In this document: piece after piece, positions 8,610 through 16,220 of the stretch
How the letters are laid out: every line of letters starts with the position of its first letter
Position numbering within the stretch: the first letter of the stretch is position 1
From: an uncultured Oligoflexales bacterium
GTDB taxonomy: Bacteria > Bdellovibrionota_B > Oligoflexia > Oligoflexales > JAPPIL01
Assembly (NCBI GenBank): GCA_958296095.1
Contig: OY282439.1
Span: 1-44,386 of the forward strand
Direction of reading: 5' to 3'
Length of the DNA stretch: 44,386 nucleotides
Notes under the pieces: generated by a model
What the model saw: the letters and a program-made list of their open reading frames with translations, nothing else
What the model was told of the DNA's origin: nothing
Databases searched by the model: none
Made by a program: the position numbers and the translations under genes

Positions 8610-8927
8610 TTAACCCTTGGCATTGGAGCAGAGGTATATGAGAGCCCGTATCTGTTGCTGGTTGAACAGGATGTGCATCCTGTGGATCGATAAGTTTTCT
8701 ACGTAGATGTTCACCTTACCGTGCTCTACGACACGCCGAACGCGGCGGCAGACCTCCCTGGAGTCACCAGCGAACAAGTATTGAGGGTTGTGCAGGCTGT
8801 AGCCGAAAACCATGTTGTAGACTTGCCGCGGTCCTGGCATGGCAAAGTACGCTATCCAAGCGATAGATGAAACCAGCAGTAGTTTTTTCGCGCTATCAGA
8901 CAGCATATTAACCATCACAAAACTCAA
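8610..8927 (-). CDS. Conserved hypothetical protein with N-terminal membrane segment
   Basis: The predicted protein has 105 residues. It has a hydrophobic stretch near the start (KKLLLVSSIAWIAYFAM) and a basic conserved core (VCRRVRRVVEHGKVNIYVEN). The same core is recognisable in a truncated copy at 22481-22705, where CRRVRRV-EHGKV-IYVENLS is kept, so the family is real and under constraint. It starts 20 bases inside the 3' end of the pilin gene and is probably translated with it. That links it to the pilin, perhaps as an accessory or regulatory factor. I do not recognise the family. Confidence 0.68.
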   Translation of the reverse strand: MSFVMVNMLSDSAKKLLLVSSIAWIAYFAMPGPRQVYNMVFGYSLHNPQYLFAGDSREVCRRVRRVVEHGKVNIYVENLSIHRMHILFNQQQIRALIYLCSNAKG

Positions 8928-9540
8928 CTATATCACGATAGTTTGAAAGGTTGCGCTGTTCGTCCAGGCACCAAGCATCTCCATCAGTCCTACTAGTGCC
9001 AGTGCCAGCCCTAGCACATTTGATAAGAGCGCCTGAAGGGCCATCATCCGCTTCTTTAGGGGTGGCTGGGTCTCCTCCATCACAGCCCGGGAAGATGCGC
9101 TTCCCCTCAGTGTTGTCCGAGAGGGCATGTGCAATGGCTACAAATTGGGTGGGACTAGACTGAGCGATCATGTAGGCATAACGCGCCTTTGTACAATTGG
9201 CGAGACGAAATCCAAGTTTATTTTTCCCGCACTCGGAGGTCCCTGCGCTTACATACCCAACTCCTTCAGCATTGGTATTCCCATTTGTCATCATGCTGTC
9301 GCCACCCCAATCGTCCTTATCGCCATTGTAGTATTTTTCGTGCTCAATATTAAAGCTCTCCTGCAAGGTGAAAATAACTCCCATATTGCTCTTCGCTTCT
9401 GCCTGCCGCGAGCGCGCCCTGAAGATATTGAACCGCGGCACTGCCACCGTTGATAGTATCCCAAGAATAGCCACTACGACCATCAGCTCAAGCAGCGAGA
9501 ACCCCGCTTGCTTGGCCTTTAATATTCCTCGATTGCCCAT
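8908..9540 (-). CDS. Type IV pilin (PilA-like)
   Basis: The predicted protein has 210 residues. A class III leader (MGNRGILKAKQAG) precedes FSLLELMVVVAILGIL, with prepilin-peptidase cleavage expected at G|F and Glu at mature position 5, as needed for assembly in the fibre. The globular part has four or more cysteines and shares LGFRLANCTKARYAYM with LGFRVTDCESLRYTYN of the pilin at 16907, so the two are paralogues. The start has a GGTGATGAG-type ribosome site. No pilus ATPase, platform protein, secretin or prepilin peptidase is on the plasmid, so export must use host machinery. Confidence 0.9.
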   Translation of the reverse strand: MGNRGILKAKQAGFSLLELMVVVAILGILSTVAVPRFNIFRARSRQAEAKSNMGVIFTLQESFNIEHEKYYNGDKDDWGGDSMMTNGNTNAEGVGYVSAGTSECGKNKLGFRLANCTKARYAYMIAQSSPTQFVAIAHALSDNTEGKRIFPGCDGGDPATPKEADDGPSGALIKCARAGTGTSRTDGDAWCLDEQRNLSNYRDIVEFCDG

Positions 9541-9794
9541 CTCATCACCTATTCGTTGTCTATAATGCAGGTCGGCGTTTTTTTTTTGCCATTAGGTTTT
9601 TCTTTATCTGTGAAAATATCAGGGGGTTACGGCTTGCTTTACTGGCAGCTTAGCGGGGCAGGTCTAGCAACCCGGTTACTAGTGTAACCAGATTGGTTCA
9701 GTGCACAGGACCGAATTGATGCCAGTCTCCCACTGGCTGCCTCTTTTCGCGAGGATAAGGTGGTGGATCTTCTTTTTTTTCTTATGTAATCCAG

Positions 9795-9985
9795 TCATGC
9801 CAAGGCTTGTAGCTCCGCCAGTTAGTTGGCGGAGCTGGCGGGGCTGTAGCCCGCTCATAGAGCGACTTTTCAGTCATACCAAGGCTTGTAGCTCCGCCAG
9901 CTCCGCCAACTAACTGGCGGAGCTGTAGCTCGCTTATAGCAAGGATTATAGCTATTTTTAGGCAGCTCCGCCAAACTTGTCCACA
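9795..9985. repeat. Hairpin-forming AGCTCCGCC repeats downstream of repA
   Basis: Two related units begin with CCAAGGCTTGTAGCTCCG at about 9799 and 9878. Each can fold back: GCTCCGCCA pairs with TGGCGGAGC across GTTAGT in the first and, with the inner order inverted, in the second. A further GGCAGCTCCGCC follows near 9961. The block lies between the pilin and repA 3' ends (9541-9995) and contains no gene. It resembles REP-type or terminator-like structures. Confidence 0.55.
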
Positions 9986-9995
9986 CGCGAGGGGG

Positions 9996-11996
9996 TTAGT
10001 CGATGACGTGTAGGCTAATGTCGGTGATAATGCCATTAGGACACGGTCCATCGGGACCGCTTAGCAGGCAATATGCGTTCGCTTGGGGTGTCTTTTTAAA
10101 TTTGAACAGCGAATTGTCGTCCCAGCTTTGGCTGTTGTTATAGAGTAGGTTGCTGATCGACTGTCGCAGCTGTTGTCGGTGCTGCGATGAGAATAGTTCC
10201 ACAATCTCACTTTGTGGCATGTATCCCAGCTTTGTGCCGTACTTGTGTTTCTTCTCGTGCATGCGCTTGCAGAGTTCTCGGAGCAGGGTTTCTCCCTTTG
10301 GCGTGCTGTCAGAGCTAAAATTGATCAGCTCATCGAGCGGTAGCCCTCGTTCAAGCAGCTTGCCGCCAGTGACAGCATGAAACGTTTCGGTTTCGCCAGT
10401 ATTAGGGAAGGTCACGCTGAGTTCCCGCATTTGTAGCTCAAATCTAATCTTGTCTCTTCTCCGCAGCCCTCGCCGTTTTACCAGTTCCAGCGTGCGTGCG
10501 TTCCCGTCGGCTAACAACACGCCGACATTATCTGCCATGTCAACGATGTTCCCGCTGCCACGAATAAATGCCCTGGCTGTAACACTCCCCTGCCTTGGCT
10601 GTTTTGTAGTGTGGTGCAGCAGCACCACCAGTGCGTCGGTCTGTTTAGCGAGAGGCTTCAGGTTGCCGTCAATAAACTCTTCCCAAGGTGCGCTGCTGTT
10701 CTCATTCCAATCCTTCACCCCAAACCATCGATGGGCTACCGTGGCTGGGTCGATGAGAATTAGGGAGACTTTATCTTTAGCTGTCACTTTCCTTAGGCTG
10801 CCGATGATGTCGGGGTTGCCATCGTGAATATGGATGTCATAGCAGTTTGGTAGCTCGGTCATCATCTCTTTGATCACTTCCTTGTCTTCGTTGGTTATGA
10901 TGATGACTTTGCCCTGTTCCACCCTCTCACTGAAAAAGTCTGTGCCTGTGGCAACGCAGTGTCCTGCATAGAGTAGCAGGGATGTCTTGCCGACACCCCC
11001 CAGCCCTGCGATGAGTGTCACGTGTCCTCTCGTCCCTAAGAATCGGGCAACCTCTGGTAGTCGATCTCTTTTCACGTCGATCCCTTTCTCTGAAAATATT
11101 GCGGCAATGGTGTTGCTAGTATCACCGATGCTAACAGTTGATGCATTAGGATTTTTGGGTGTAGGGACATTTGATTTGGCCAAGCCTTCAGCGTAAGCTC
11201 TGTCGACAGTCTTATTGACCTCATCGATGGGCAAACCAGCGGCGATAGCAGTCTGCCGGACATCTTCCCGCCTGGCTTCGTCCTGTTTCAAGCCCGCGAT
11301 ATGCCCTTCCCGGTTCACCCAGTTATTGCGGTTGCCTTTGACACATTCATCAGGTTTGCCCGCGTTAACCAACTGATCAAGCGGCATCTGCTTTTTCTTG
11401 ATGGCCGTTGGATGTAGTGATTCCAGTTGCGCGGTGGTGACGGGACTGTCGGTCTCTCGCAGCCTGAGGATGGCCTCCAGCGCCCTAGCAGGCCGGTGCA
11501 TAATGATGTAGCTGCGAGCGCCCCCGATTGTGTCGCCGTTCCAGTCGTCCTTCCACCGTCCCCGTTCAATTTTTTCTTCGCAACGTAGGTAGCGATGCCA
11601 GCGTCCATGCTTGCTCGATGGCACGTCGTAGAATTCCACCCCCCAGTCCTTGAGCTTCTTGGTATCGGCTGTCATCACCTCAGTATTATCGTCACCGTCA
11701 TAGTCTAGAACGCATAGCTCTAGTTGCAGTAACCGACAGGCGAGTTTGCCACCTCCATTATGATGCCTAAGACAGTCCCCGATCTCAGCATGCTCCCGCC
11801 CCCAGCTGCCATCGGGGCGGCGGCGGGCGTAGGGTCTTTTTTTCCCAGCCTGCACGCGCAGCAAGGGAGACAGATTGTGGTTTGTTGCACGTAGCTTGGT
11901 TAGCAGGCGTTTTAGGCTTGGTGTGATTTGCTCGGTAGCTACTGCCGTTCGTAGTGGCGGTTTTACTGGGGTAGAGGGGGTTTCGGACATCTGCAT
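9996..11996 (-). CDS. repA: Plasmid replication protein: Prim-Pol domain plus RepA-type helicase
   Basis: From ATG 11996 (GGAG 7 bases upstream) the protein has 666 residues. An in-frame ATG at 12065 exists but has no ribosome site and lies in a hairpin arm. The N-terminal half looks like a primase-polymerase: acidic motif LCVLDYDGDD (D98, D100) and SSKHGRWHRYL. A PriCT-like helical segment follows (NRNNWVNREGHIAGL, then DEVNKTVDRAYAEG). The C-terminal half is an AAA_25/RepA hexameric helicase with Walker A GLGGVGKT at 331-338, Walker B VSLILIDP and LVVLLHHTTKQPRQGS. The product can prime and unwind at a plasmid origin. A truncated N-terminal copy lies at 22047-22187. Confidence 0.84.
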   Translation of the reverse strand: MQMSETPSTPVKPPLRTAVATEQITPSLKRLLTKLRATNHNLSPLLRVQAGKKRPYARRRPDGSWGREHAEIGDCLRHHNGGGKLACRLLQLELCVLDYDGDDNTEVMTADTKKLKDWGVEFYDVPSSKHGRWHRYLRCEEKIERGRWKDDWNGDTIGGARSYIIMHRPARALEAILRLRETDSPVTTAQLESLHPTAIKKKQMPLDQLVNAGKPDECVKGNRNNWVNREGHIAGLKQDEARREDVRQTAIAAGLPIDEVNKTVDRAYAEGLAKSNVPTPKNPNASTVSIGDTSNTIAAIFSEKGIDVKRDRLPEVARFLGTRGHVTLIAGLGGVGKTSLLLYAGHCVATGTDFFSERVEQGKVIIITNEDKEVIKEMMTELPNCYDIHIHDGNPDIIGSLRKVTAKDKVSLILIDPATVAHRWFGVKDWNENSSAPWEEFIDGNLKPLAKQTDALVVLLHHTTKQPRQGSVTARAFIRGSGNIVDMADNVGVLLADGNARTLELVKRRGLRRRDKIRFELQMRELSVTFPNTGETETFHAVTGGKLLERGLPLDELINFSSDSTPKGETLLRELCKRMHEKKHKYGTKLGYMPQSEIVELFSSQHRQQLRQSISNLLYNNSQSWDDNSLFKFKKTPQANAYCLLSGPDGPCPNGIITDISLHVID

Positions 11997-12016
11997 AAGG
12001 AGGCTCCATTCGTTGT

Positions 12017-12118
12017 ATACATGGAGCTTGCAAAATCCCTCCCCGTGAGGTACCTTATTCTCCATGTATGGTTTTGTTGCCTGGTTTTCGTTTCGCTAGC
12101 GAGCCAGGCACTTTTTTT
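12017..12118 (+). ncRNA. Probable antisense RNA over the repA leader, with terminator
   Basis: A perfect 10-bp stem (12017-12026 with 12060-12069, CTCCATGTAT arm) encloses a 33-base loop. A Rho-independent terminator follows: TGCCTGG at 12078-12084, CCAGGCA at 12104-12110, then seven Ts. The terminator works only on the + strand, opposite repA, where no protein gene ends. This is the layout of counter-transcribed RNAs controlling plasmid Rep translation. A divergent copy at 22206-22303 keeps the same fold. The promoter is not clear; TATACA at 12016-12021 is one -10 candidate. Confidence 0.6.
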
Positions 12119-12210
12119 CAATGACAAGTCATTGCATCTACTATTATCCGCGCTACAAGTGGCTTGATGCAACCACTTTCTCCCCAATTCCCTTAATATA
12201 TTGCGAAGTT

Positions 12211-12498
12211 ACGTTGACAAAGACAAAGGTGGGTGCAGTAGGCGCAGGCGAGCGTCCTACGCATGCCGCGTTGTTCGATCTGGGGAGTGATCTACAAGCA
12301 ATGCCCGCACAAGGTCGCATGGACAAGGCAATTGCAAATGCCCGTGGCTTTGCCATGGCTGTGTATAATCATCTCTTAACCCAGAGGCAGGAGAACGCCG
12401 ATGAGTCAGCTAGAAAACCAAGAGTTCAGGGTCAACAACGACCAATTAGCAGAGGCCAAATCCCAGACCCACACAGCCAGCATCCAACAGCTCAATAG
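12211..12498 (+). pseudogene. parA relic, C-terminal fragment
   Basis: The frame from about 12211 encodes HAALFDLGSDLQAMPAQGRM followed by a helical tail. This matches the C-terminus of the intact ParA at 31104-31844 (SALFALGGDLSTMPAQGRM). The Walker A and Walker B regions are gone; upstream sequence is unrelated. As in the intact cassette, the ParA frame runs on past the parB-like start, here for 98 bases. The fragment shows that the RepA replicon once had its own full par operon. Confidence 0.75.
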
Positions 12499-12733
12499 TC
12501 TCGATGCGGTTGCAGACGGTGAGGGGTTTGCCAGTCGGGCTGTGCGCCGTGGTGGTCGCAAACGTAGCCCTCACACGGGGCAATTACATGCCAAGGTTTT
12601 GCCGCACATCTCTGCTGATATTTCCCGTGAGTCTCTGGCGCGGGGGGTGCAACAAGGTGCGCTGATCGAGGAAGCTTGGGGGCTTTACAGAGAGCGGCAC
12701 CCAGCAGATTACTCGACCAAGACATGCCAGTGA
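12401..12733 (+). CDS. ParB-like small partition protein (second copy)
   Basis: The predicted protein has 110 residues, with AGGAG 7 bases before the start. It aligns with the 97-residue protein at 31762: both have a variable N-terminus, an R-rich linker (RRGGRKRSPHTGQLHAKVLP) and a conserved C-terminal helix (RGVQQGALIEEAWGLY). The C-terminal part looks like a ribbon-helix-helix or short helical DNA-binding domain, as in ParG-type centromere-binding proteins that partner deviant-Walker ParA ATPases. Its own ParA is reduced to a relic, so it may act with the ParA at 31104 or be drifting. The function as centromere binder is inferred from the pairing. Confidence 0.72.
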   Translation: MSQLENQEFRVNNDQLAEAKSQTHTASIQQLNSLDAVADGEGFASRAVRRGGRKRSPHTGQLHAKVLPHISADISRESLARGVQQGALIEEAWGLYRERHPADYSTKTCQ

Positions 12734-12769
12734 GCGGAGTAGGGGGCGGTGATGAGCCCTACGGGCTAG

Positions 12770-13318
12770 TCAACCTGGGCTTGTTGGCAACTCTGGGGTA
12801 TTACGTGATCGGGTCTCCAGCTGTCCCAATCCTTCGAAAAATTCCTGCATCACAGGTTCGCTAATACGACCGCTGGTTTTTTTGAGTTTAACGGCATATT
12901 CTTTCGCTTGGTTGGTAGTTATCTGGTGCTTTTCACAGAGAAGAGTCAGCAGGCCCAGCCCACCGCGACACTTGACGGCGCGCTTCTCGCAAGACTTTCG
13001 TAACCGCTTCTCGTTGGTTACACAAGTGTAATTGCGCTCCTGTGCTACCGCTAGACATTTTCTGTCCACTCCGGATAGGTCTCTAGGCACTTGTAATTTG
13101 TCGGCATGACTCATTTCTAGCGGCGTGGGTTTGATAACCTTAAATCCCCGCCGAGCGCAGTCAACATCTGATAGATCCCTCACCTCTTCGAGGACCGCGG
13201 TTACAATATACACCTGCCCGATATGCTTGTTAACCAAACTCAAGACCCACAAAATGCCGGCATCGTTGTAGCTGATCACTACATTGGCATCTAAAATTAG
13301 GCTAGCTTTATCTGTCAT
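12770..13318 (-). CDS. PIN-domain toxin candidate
   Basis: The predicted protein has 182 residues. PIN-type motifs are visible: the first acidic residue in SLILDANVVISYNDAG (D10), and later SGVDRKCLAVAQERNY with TNEKRLRKSC, which carry the remaining acidic and supporting residues. PIN domains are Mg-dependent RNases and common type II toxins. The ATG overlaps the stop of the XRE-ImmA gene by one base (TAATG), so the antitoxin candidate is translated first, in the usual order. XRE-ImmA/IrrE genes paired with PIN genes are a known toxin-antitoxin type. Confidence 0.78.
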   Translation of the reverse strand: MTDKASLILDANVVISYNDAGILWVLSLVNKHIGQVYIVTAVLEEVRDLSDVDCARRGFKVIKPTPLEMSHADKLQVPRDLSGVDRKCLAVAQERNYTCVTNEKRLRKSCEKRAVKCRGGLGLLTLLCEKHQITTNQAKEYAVKLKKTSGRISEPVMQEFFEGLGQLETRSRNTPELPTSPG

Positions 13319-14427
13319 TATTTAGAATTAGCCTTGGACACAAGCAAACTGTGCATTTCGCGTAGGGGGATGCTTAAAATCTCCGCAGCACGGCTCATGG
13401 TGATTTGCTCCTGCTCAGTGGCCTTATACACTAGTGCTCGCAAACGTTCCGAAGGCCTTCCGTCATGATCTTCCCCCCGGAAAGCTTCTTCAGGTAAGGG
13501 GTCGGGCTCAGTGATGCGAGAGAGGGCTTTCCCGTAAACACGTTTATATTCAAAGTGAAATCGCCCCCAAACATTCCATTGGGGGTACTTTTTGCTCAAC
13601 CGAAACAGCACAGTTCGATAGCTTACTTTGAATTTTTTCTTTATTTGCATAACTCGCTCAAGGAAGGACAAATCAGCTGATGAACGCCATTCCTTCTCAA
13701 AGGCAACGTCAGGTAGGAGGAAGTATCCAGCAAAACTGTCAGCCTCCTGCTCAGTGGCCTTATCCTTTTCACGAGCCTTATTTTCGTCAGTTTGCTTCGG
13801 ATCATATTCTGGTCCGTGCAAGATCAGGTGCCCTAGTTCGTGTGCGGCAGTAAAAATCCATCTCTCTACAGAAATGCCTTTCCAAGTATTAGTGACAATC
13901 GCATAACCATTCTGTGGATCGGCAATCGATAGCCCAAAAAACCCCTTTGACGGTGATTTCACTTCGCCAACCCTAATACCCGCAGACTCAAGTAACCCCC
14001 AGATATTATCAATTGGCTCTGACTCATCTCGCTCAAGAGTCTTTCGTGCCCATCGGGCTGCTTCACAGGGATCATCTGGGTGGTCTCCCGCTAACTTGAA
14101 GGGGCGGTGGTCATTCAGCATGTGTTCCAGATCGCTAAGGGGATAGAACCAACGTCCCACATCCACTAAAATCTGGTCACGGTCTCTAAGGTCTTTGTTG
14201 GAACGAAACCTAACATGCTCAAGGGGACGAACCGTTTCAAATAAATCGTCTACAGGGACATCCAACACTTTGGCCACAGACTCCAACCCATCAATGGTCG
14301 AGGGTAGGTTTCCGCCCTTTATCTCCTCGTATGAGGCGCGGGATAATTTTGCCCTTTGTCTGAGCTCGTCATCCGTCAGACCCCTTGCTCTGATAAGCCT
14401 GTCGATGTTTTTCACAAGATTGCTCAT
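13318..14427 (-). CDS. XRE-family regulator with ImmA/IrrE metallopeptidase domain (antitoxin candidate)
   Basis: The start is ATG 14427, with AAGGGGGA 8 bases upstream, giving 369 residues. The frame is open to 14646, but that extension is Gly/Pro-rich and not protein-like. Residues 1-65 form an XRE helix-turn-helix (LTDDELRQRAKLSRASYEEI). Residues 196-200 are HELGH, the zinc site of COG2856 peptidases, with E228 in EQEAD as the third ligand. A C-terminal helix-turn-helix-like stretch closes it. The protein probably represses its own promoter, neutralises the PIN protein, and may be relieved by cleavage. A TACAC-C-GTGTA palindrome lies just upstream. Confidence 0.86.
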   Translation of the reverse strand: MSNLVKNIDRLIRARGLTDDELRQRAKLSRASYEEIKGGNLPSTIDGLESVAKVLDVPVDDLFETVRPLEHVRFRSNKDLRDRDQILVDVGRWFYPLSDLEHMLNDHRPFKLAGDHPDDPCEAARWARKTLERDESEPIDNIWGLLESAGIRVGEVKSPSKGFFGLSIADPQNGYAIVTNTWKGISVERWIFTAAHELGHLILHGPEYDPKQTDENKAREKDKATEQEADSFAGYFLLPDVAFEKEWRSSADLSFLERVMQIKKKFKVSYRTVLFRLSKKYPQWNVWGRFHFEYKRVYGKALSRITEPDPLPEEAFRGEDHDGRPSERLRALVYKATEQEQITMSRAAEILSIPLREMHSLLVSKANSK

Positions 14428-14447
14428 GTTGTGTGTCCCCCTTGGTT

Positions 14448-14461
14448 TACACCGTGTACAC
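14448..14461. promoter_or_regulatory. Candidate operator of the XRE-ImmA/PIN operon
   Basis: An odd palindrome, TACAC-C-GTGTA (14448-14458), overlaps a perfect GTGTACAC (14454-14461). It lies 21 bases before the start codon of the XRE gene and next to its ribosome site. XRE antitoxins commonly bind such sites; binding here is inference. Confidence 0.5.
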
Positions 14462-14639
14462 CATTTTACATATTTAACCACTGTTTTTCCAGGCCCAGCT
14501 GCCCCCCTGCCTCCCGCCCCCTTGGGGCTACCCAGCTGAACAACTGATGGAGGAGGCCGTGACCACCAATCGGGTTTCTCTAGCAACCAGACTGCCATCC
14601 GGGCAACCAACCGAGTTACTCTACTAACCAGATTGCCCC

Positions 14640-14772
14640 GAACCAAGATGGCGACGGAGGGGGCAACAACTCACACTCGAACTACGGAGCTGATGATCGT
14701 GTCCTTGACGTGGTGTATCGCTGGGCATAGGCTGGTGGAAATAGTCGTGAGCTACCGATCGACGCTCCGCCT
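14640..14772. repeat. Relic block, inverted copy at 22800-22925
   Basis: The + strand here resembles the minus strand of 22800-22925: ACTCGAACTACGG, GCTGATGATCGTGT and GACGCTCCGCC are shared. The minus-strand copy at 22800 reads as coding-like peptide (HNSHSNYGADDRVLDAAYHW); this copy carries frame disruptions. The start of the block (AACCAGATTGCC, GAACCAAGATG) also recurs at 38503-38526. It looks like scraps of one mobile or pilin-like gene; I cannot name it. Confidence 0.5.
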
Positions 14773-14794
14773 GAAATTTTTAGAGGTTTTTGCT

Positions 14795-15244
14795 ATGAGA
14801 GACGAATTAATTAAGCTGTGCGAGCAGTACACCACCCAAGGCACGGCGATGCGCGTGCTACCGCCAAGGGAGAGGTTTCACGGCCCTGAGACGCAGTTTG
14901 AGATACGCAGTAAGTATCGCAACGACAAGGGCGGCGAGCTAGGCTACCTGTATGGCATCACAGAGGAGGCTGGCAAATACGCCTTGATGGTTGTGCTCAC
15001 CGGCACCACGATCTGCACGTTACTCACCGTGCAGGATTGTGTCACCGTGGCACTAAGCCGTGTCTTCGTATGCGATGAGGTTGAGGGGCAGCTGCGTGAA
15101 ACATTAAAGCAACGTCGGCGACCAAAGGTAAAGCGAACAGATGATTTGGCACAGTATGGCTACATCCACGAAGCGAGGCAGGGCATCGTCAATATAGCCG
15201 CCTACCCCGATGCGGTGACGTTAAGCCATTACGGCATCACCTGA
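14795..15244 (+). CDS. Hypothetical protein, 149 residues
   Basis: ATG 14795 is chosen because AGAGG lies 8 bases upstream and the sequence before it belongs to the repeated relic block. I do not recognise the family. The sequence is soluble and mixed alpha/beta: MRDELIKLCEQYTTQGTAMR at the start, a hydrophobic central strand (YALMVVLTGTTICTLLTVQD) and a basic stretch (LRETLKQRRRPKVKRTDD). The regular amino-acid use and good ribosome site support a real gene. Neighbours are all relics or cargo genes, so context gives no role. Confidence 0.55.
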   Translation: MRDELIKLCEQYTTQGTAMRVLPPRERFHGPETQFEIRSKYRNDKGGELGYLYGITEEAGKYALMVVLTGTTICTLLTVQDCVTVALSRVFVCDEVEGQLRETLKQRRRPKVKRTDDLAQYGYIHEARQGIVNIAAYPDAVTLSHYGIT

Positions 15245-15252
15245 GGCAACGC

Positions 15253-15378
15253 TCAAAAACCAGTAGCGACTGCACGTGCTAGCGTGGTCTTGCCAACCTG
15301 GCGCGGGCCGACTAGGGCAACGGCTGGATAGTGCGATAGGCTGAATTTTATCTTTGATTTCAGTCGTCTATCTATCAT
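15253..15378 (-). pseudogene. N-terminal fragment of a COG1373-type AAA ATPase
   Basis: The minus strand from ATG 15378 encodes 41 residues: MIDRRLKSKIKFSLSHYPAV, then ALVGPRQVGKTTLARAVATG, then a stop. GPRQVGKTT is the characteristic Walker A of the DUF4143/COG1373 ATPase family, whose members are about 380-420 residues. Everything after the P-loop helix is missing, so this is a truncated relic left by a rearrangement. Confidence 0.72.
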
Positions 15379-15501
15379 CTGCTAAACTTTAACACATGGT
15401 GACGCAATTTCAAGGATAATCTGTAACTACGCTACACCAATACCAGATTGGTTCGAATAGCACCGCGGGGTCGTCCATAAGACAGTAGATAAATGAACAA
15501 C

Positions 15502-15510
15502 TTATCCACA
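15502..15510 (+). promoter_or_regulatory. DnaA box (perfect)
   Basis: TTATCCACA matches the strict DnaA consensus. It lies in a 430-base gene-free stretch (15379-15808) that also has an ACCAGATTGGTT motif and the inverted oriT-like block. It may mark a further origin relic. A CCCC/GGGG mini-hairpin with a T run follows at 15544-15566. Confidence 0.5.
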
Positions 15511-15611
15511 GGCTCGTATCCCGCTCATAGCGTGAAACCCTTACCCCAAAAATGAGGGGGGTTTTTTGAACGCTAACGCGCAAATTTTGTGCAATCCCTC
15601 AGGACCGCTTC

Positions 15612-15750
15612 CAGGGGTCTCTAGGGCTAGTCTGATAGCCGCGGGCCTTGGTTCAACATCATGCAGTAATTACAGGTGATTGCATCATCCTGCTGGCTTG
15701 CTCGCTCAGCAGTCACTAAGTATCGGGAGCACTTTGCATGTCCCTAGCCG
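15612..15750. promoter_or_regulatory. Candidate second oriT-like block (copy B, inverted)
   Basis: Read on the minus strand, this matches 7087-7215 through the same ordered words: CTAGGGAC, GCAAAGTGCT, TTAGTGACTGCTG, CCTGTAATTACTGC, TGATGTTGA. Spacing differs by a few bases. No relaxase or conjugation gene is adjacent. If copy A is oriT, this could be a second or remnant oriT from a fused plasmid. Confidence 0.42.
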
Positions 15751-15808
15751 CCAAGAGGGGGCGTTATCACCCCCCAGACGGACACGTCTGCTAAGGAATC
15801 GCGCAAAT

Positions 15809-15904
15809 ATGCCGTTGGTATATGATGGAGTCGATTGCTTGACTGCAATGCGTTGGTTGGAATATGTTGCGGAGGCTGATCAGCCTAAGAGGTTATTTTG
15901 CTAG
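15809..15904 (+). CDS. Possible short ORF before the DUF5678-like gene
   Basis: A 31-residue frame, MPLVYDGVDCLTAMRWLEYV and on, ends inside the first codons of the next gene (7-base overlap). No clear ribosome site precedes it. It may be a tiny partner gene, or the N-terminus of the next protein separated by a frameshift. The evidence does not decide between these. Confidence 0.3.
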   Translation: MPLVYDGVDCLTAMRWLEYVAEADQPKRLFC

Positions 15905-16131
15905 AGCGAGAGGAAAGATATTTTAAATGGAATAGACCATCACTGCTGGCGGAATATCCAGGCAAATTTGTCGTGATCATGGGCGATGGTGTTGTGGGTG
16001 TTTACGACGACAAGTGGACAGCGTTCAAAACCGAGTCTTACGATAACCATCGTCCAATTGGATCGTTTCTTGTTCGTGAAGTCACCGAAACTGATAGGCC
16101 CATCATATTCCGGTCTAGAATCAGAGCCTGA
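15898..16131 (+). CDS. DUF5678-like small protein
   Basis: The predicted protein has 77 residues, from TTG 15898 with AAGAGG 5 bases upstream. The core LLAEYPGKFVVIMGDGVVGV with a following polar helix and LVREVTETD fits the DUF5678 pattern (YPGK-V-I-G--V). Such proteins are often encoded next to a single-domain aspartyl protease, and one follows at 16221. That neighbourhood strengthens both calls. The role of the pair is unknown; a toxin-antitoxin-like or proteolytic-control function is speculation. Confidence 0.55.
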   Translation: MLEREERYFKWNRPSLLAEYPGKFVVIMGDGVVGVYDDKWTAFKTESYDNHRPIGSFLVREVTETDRPIIFRSRIRA

Positions 16132-16220
16132 ATGTCCCACCAACATTACTCGGCTTTTAGGGCCACCGTCAGCGAAGCTCCTTATATTAGGACAAACTGT
16201 TGGTTGGCTAGTCCTCGCAC

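Noticed and set aside
14428..14646. N-terminal extension of the XRE-ImmA protein to 442 residues
   Set aside because: The extra 73 residues cover the operator and ribosome site and are Gly/Pro/Trp-rich without similarity to the family.
15544..15566. Terminator with CCCC/GGGG stem and T6 run
   Set aside because: The stem is only four pairs and no gene ends just upstream on the + strand; evidence too weak to list as a feature.
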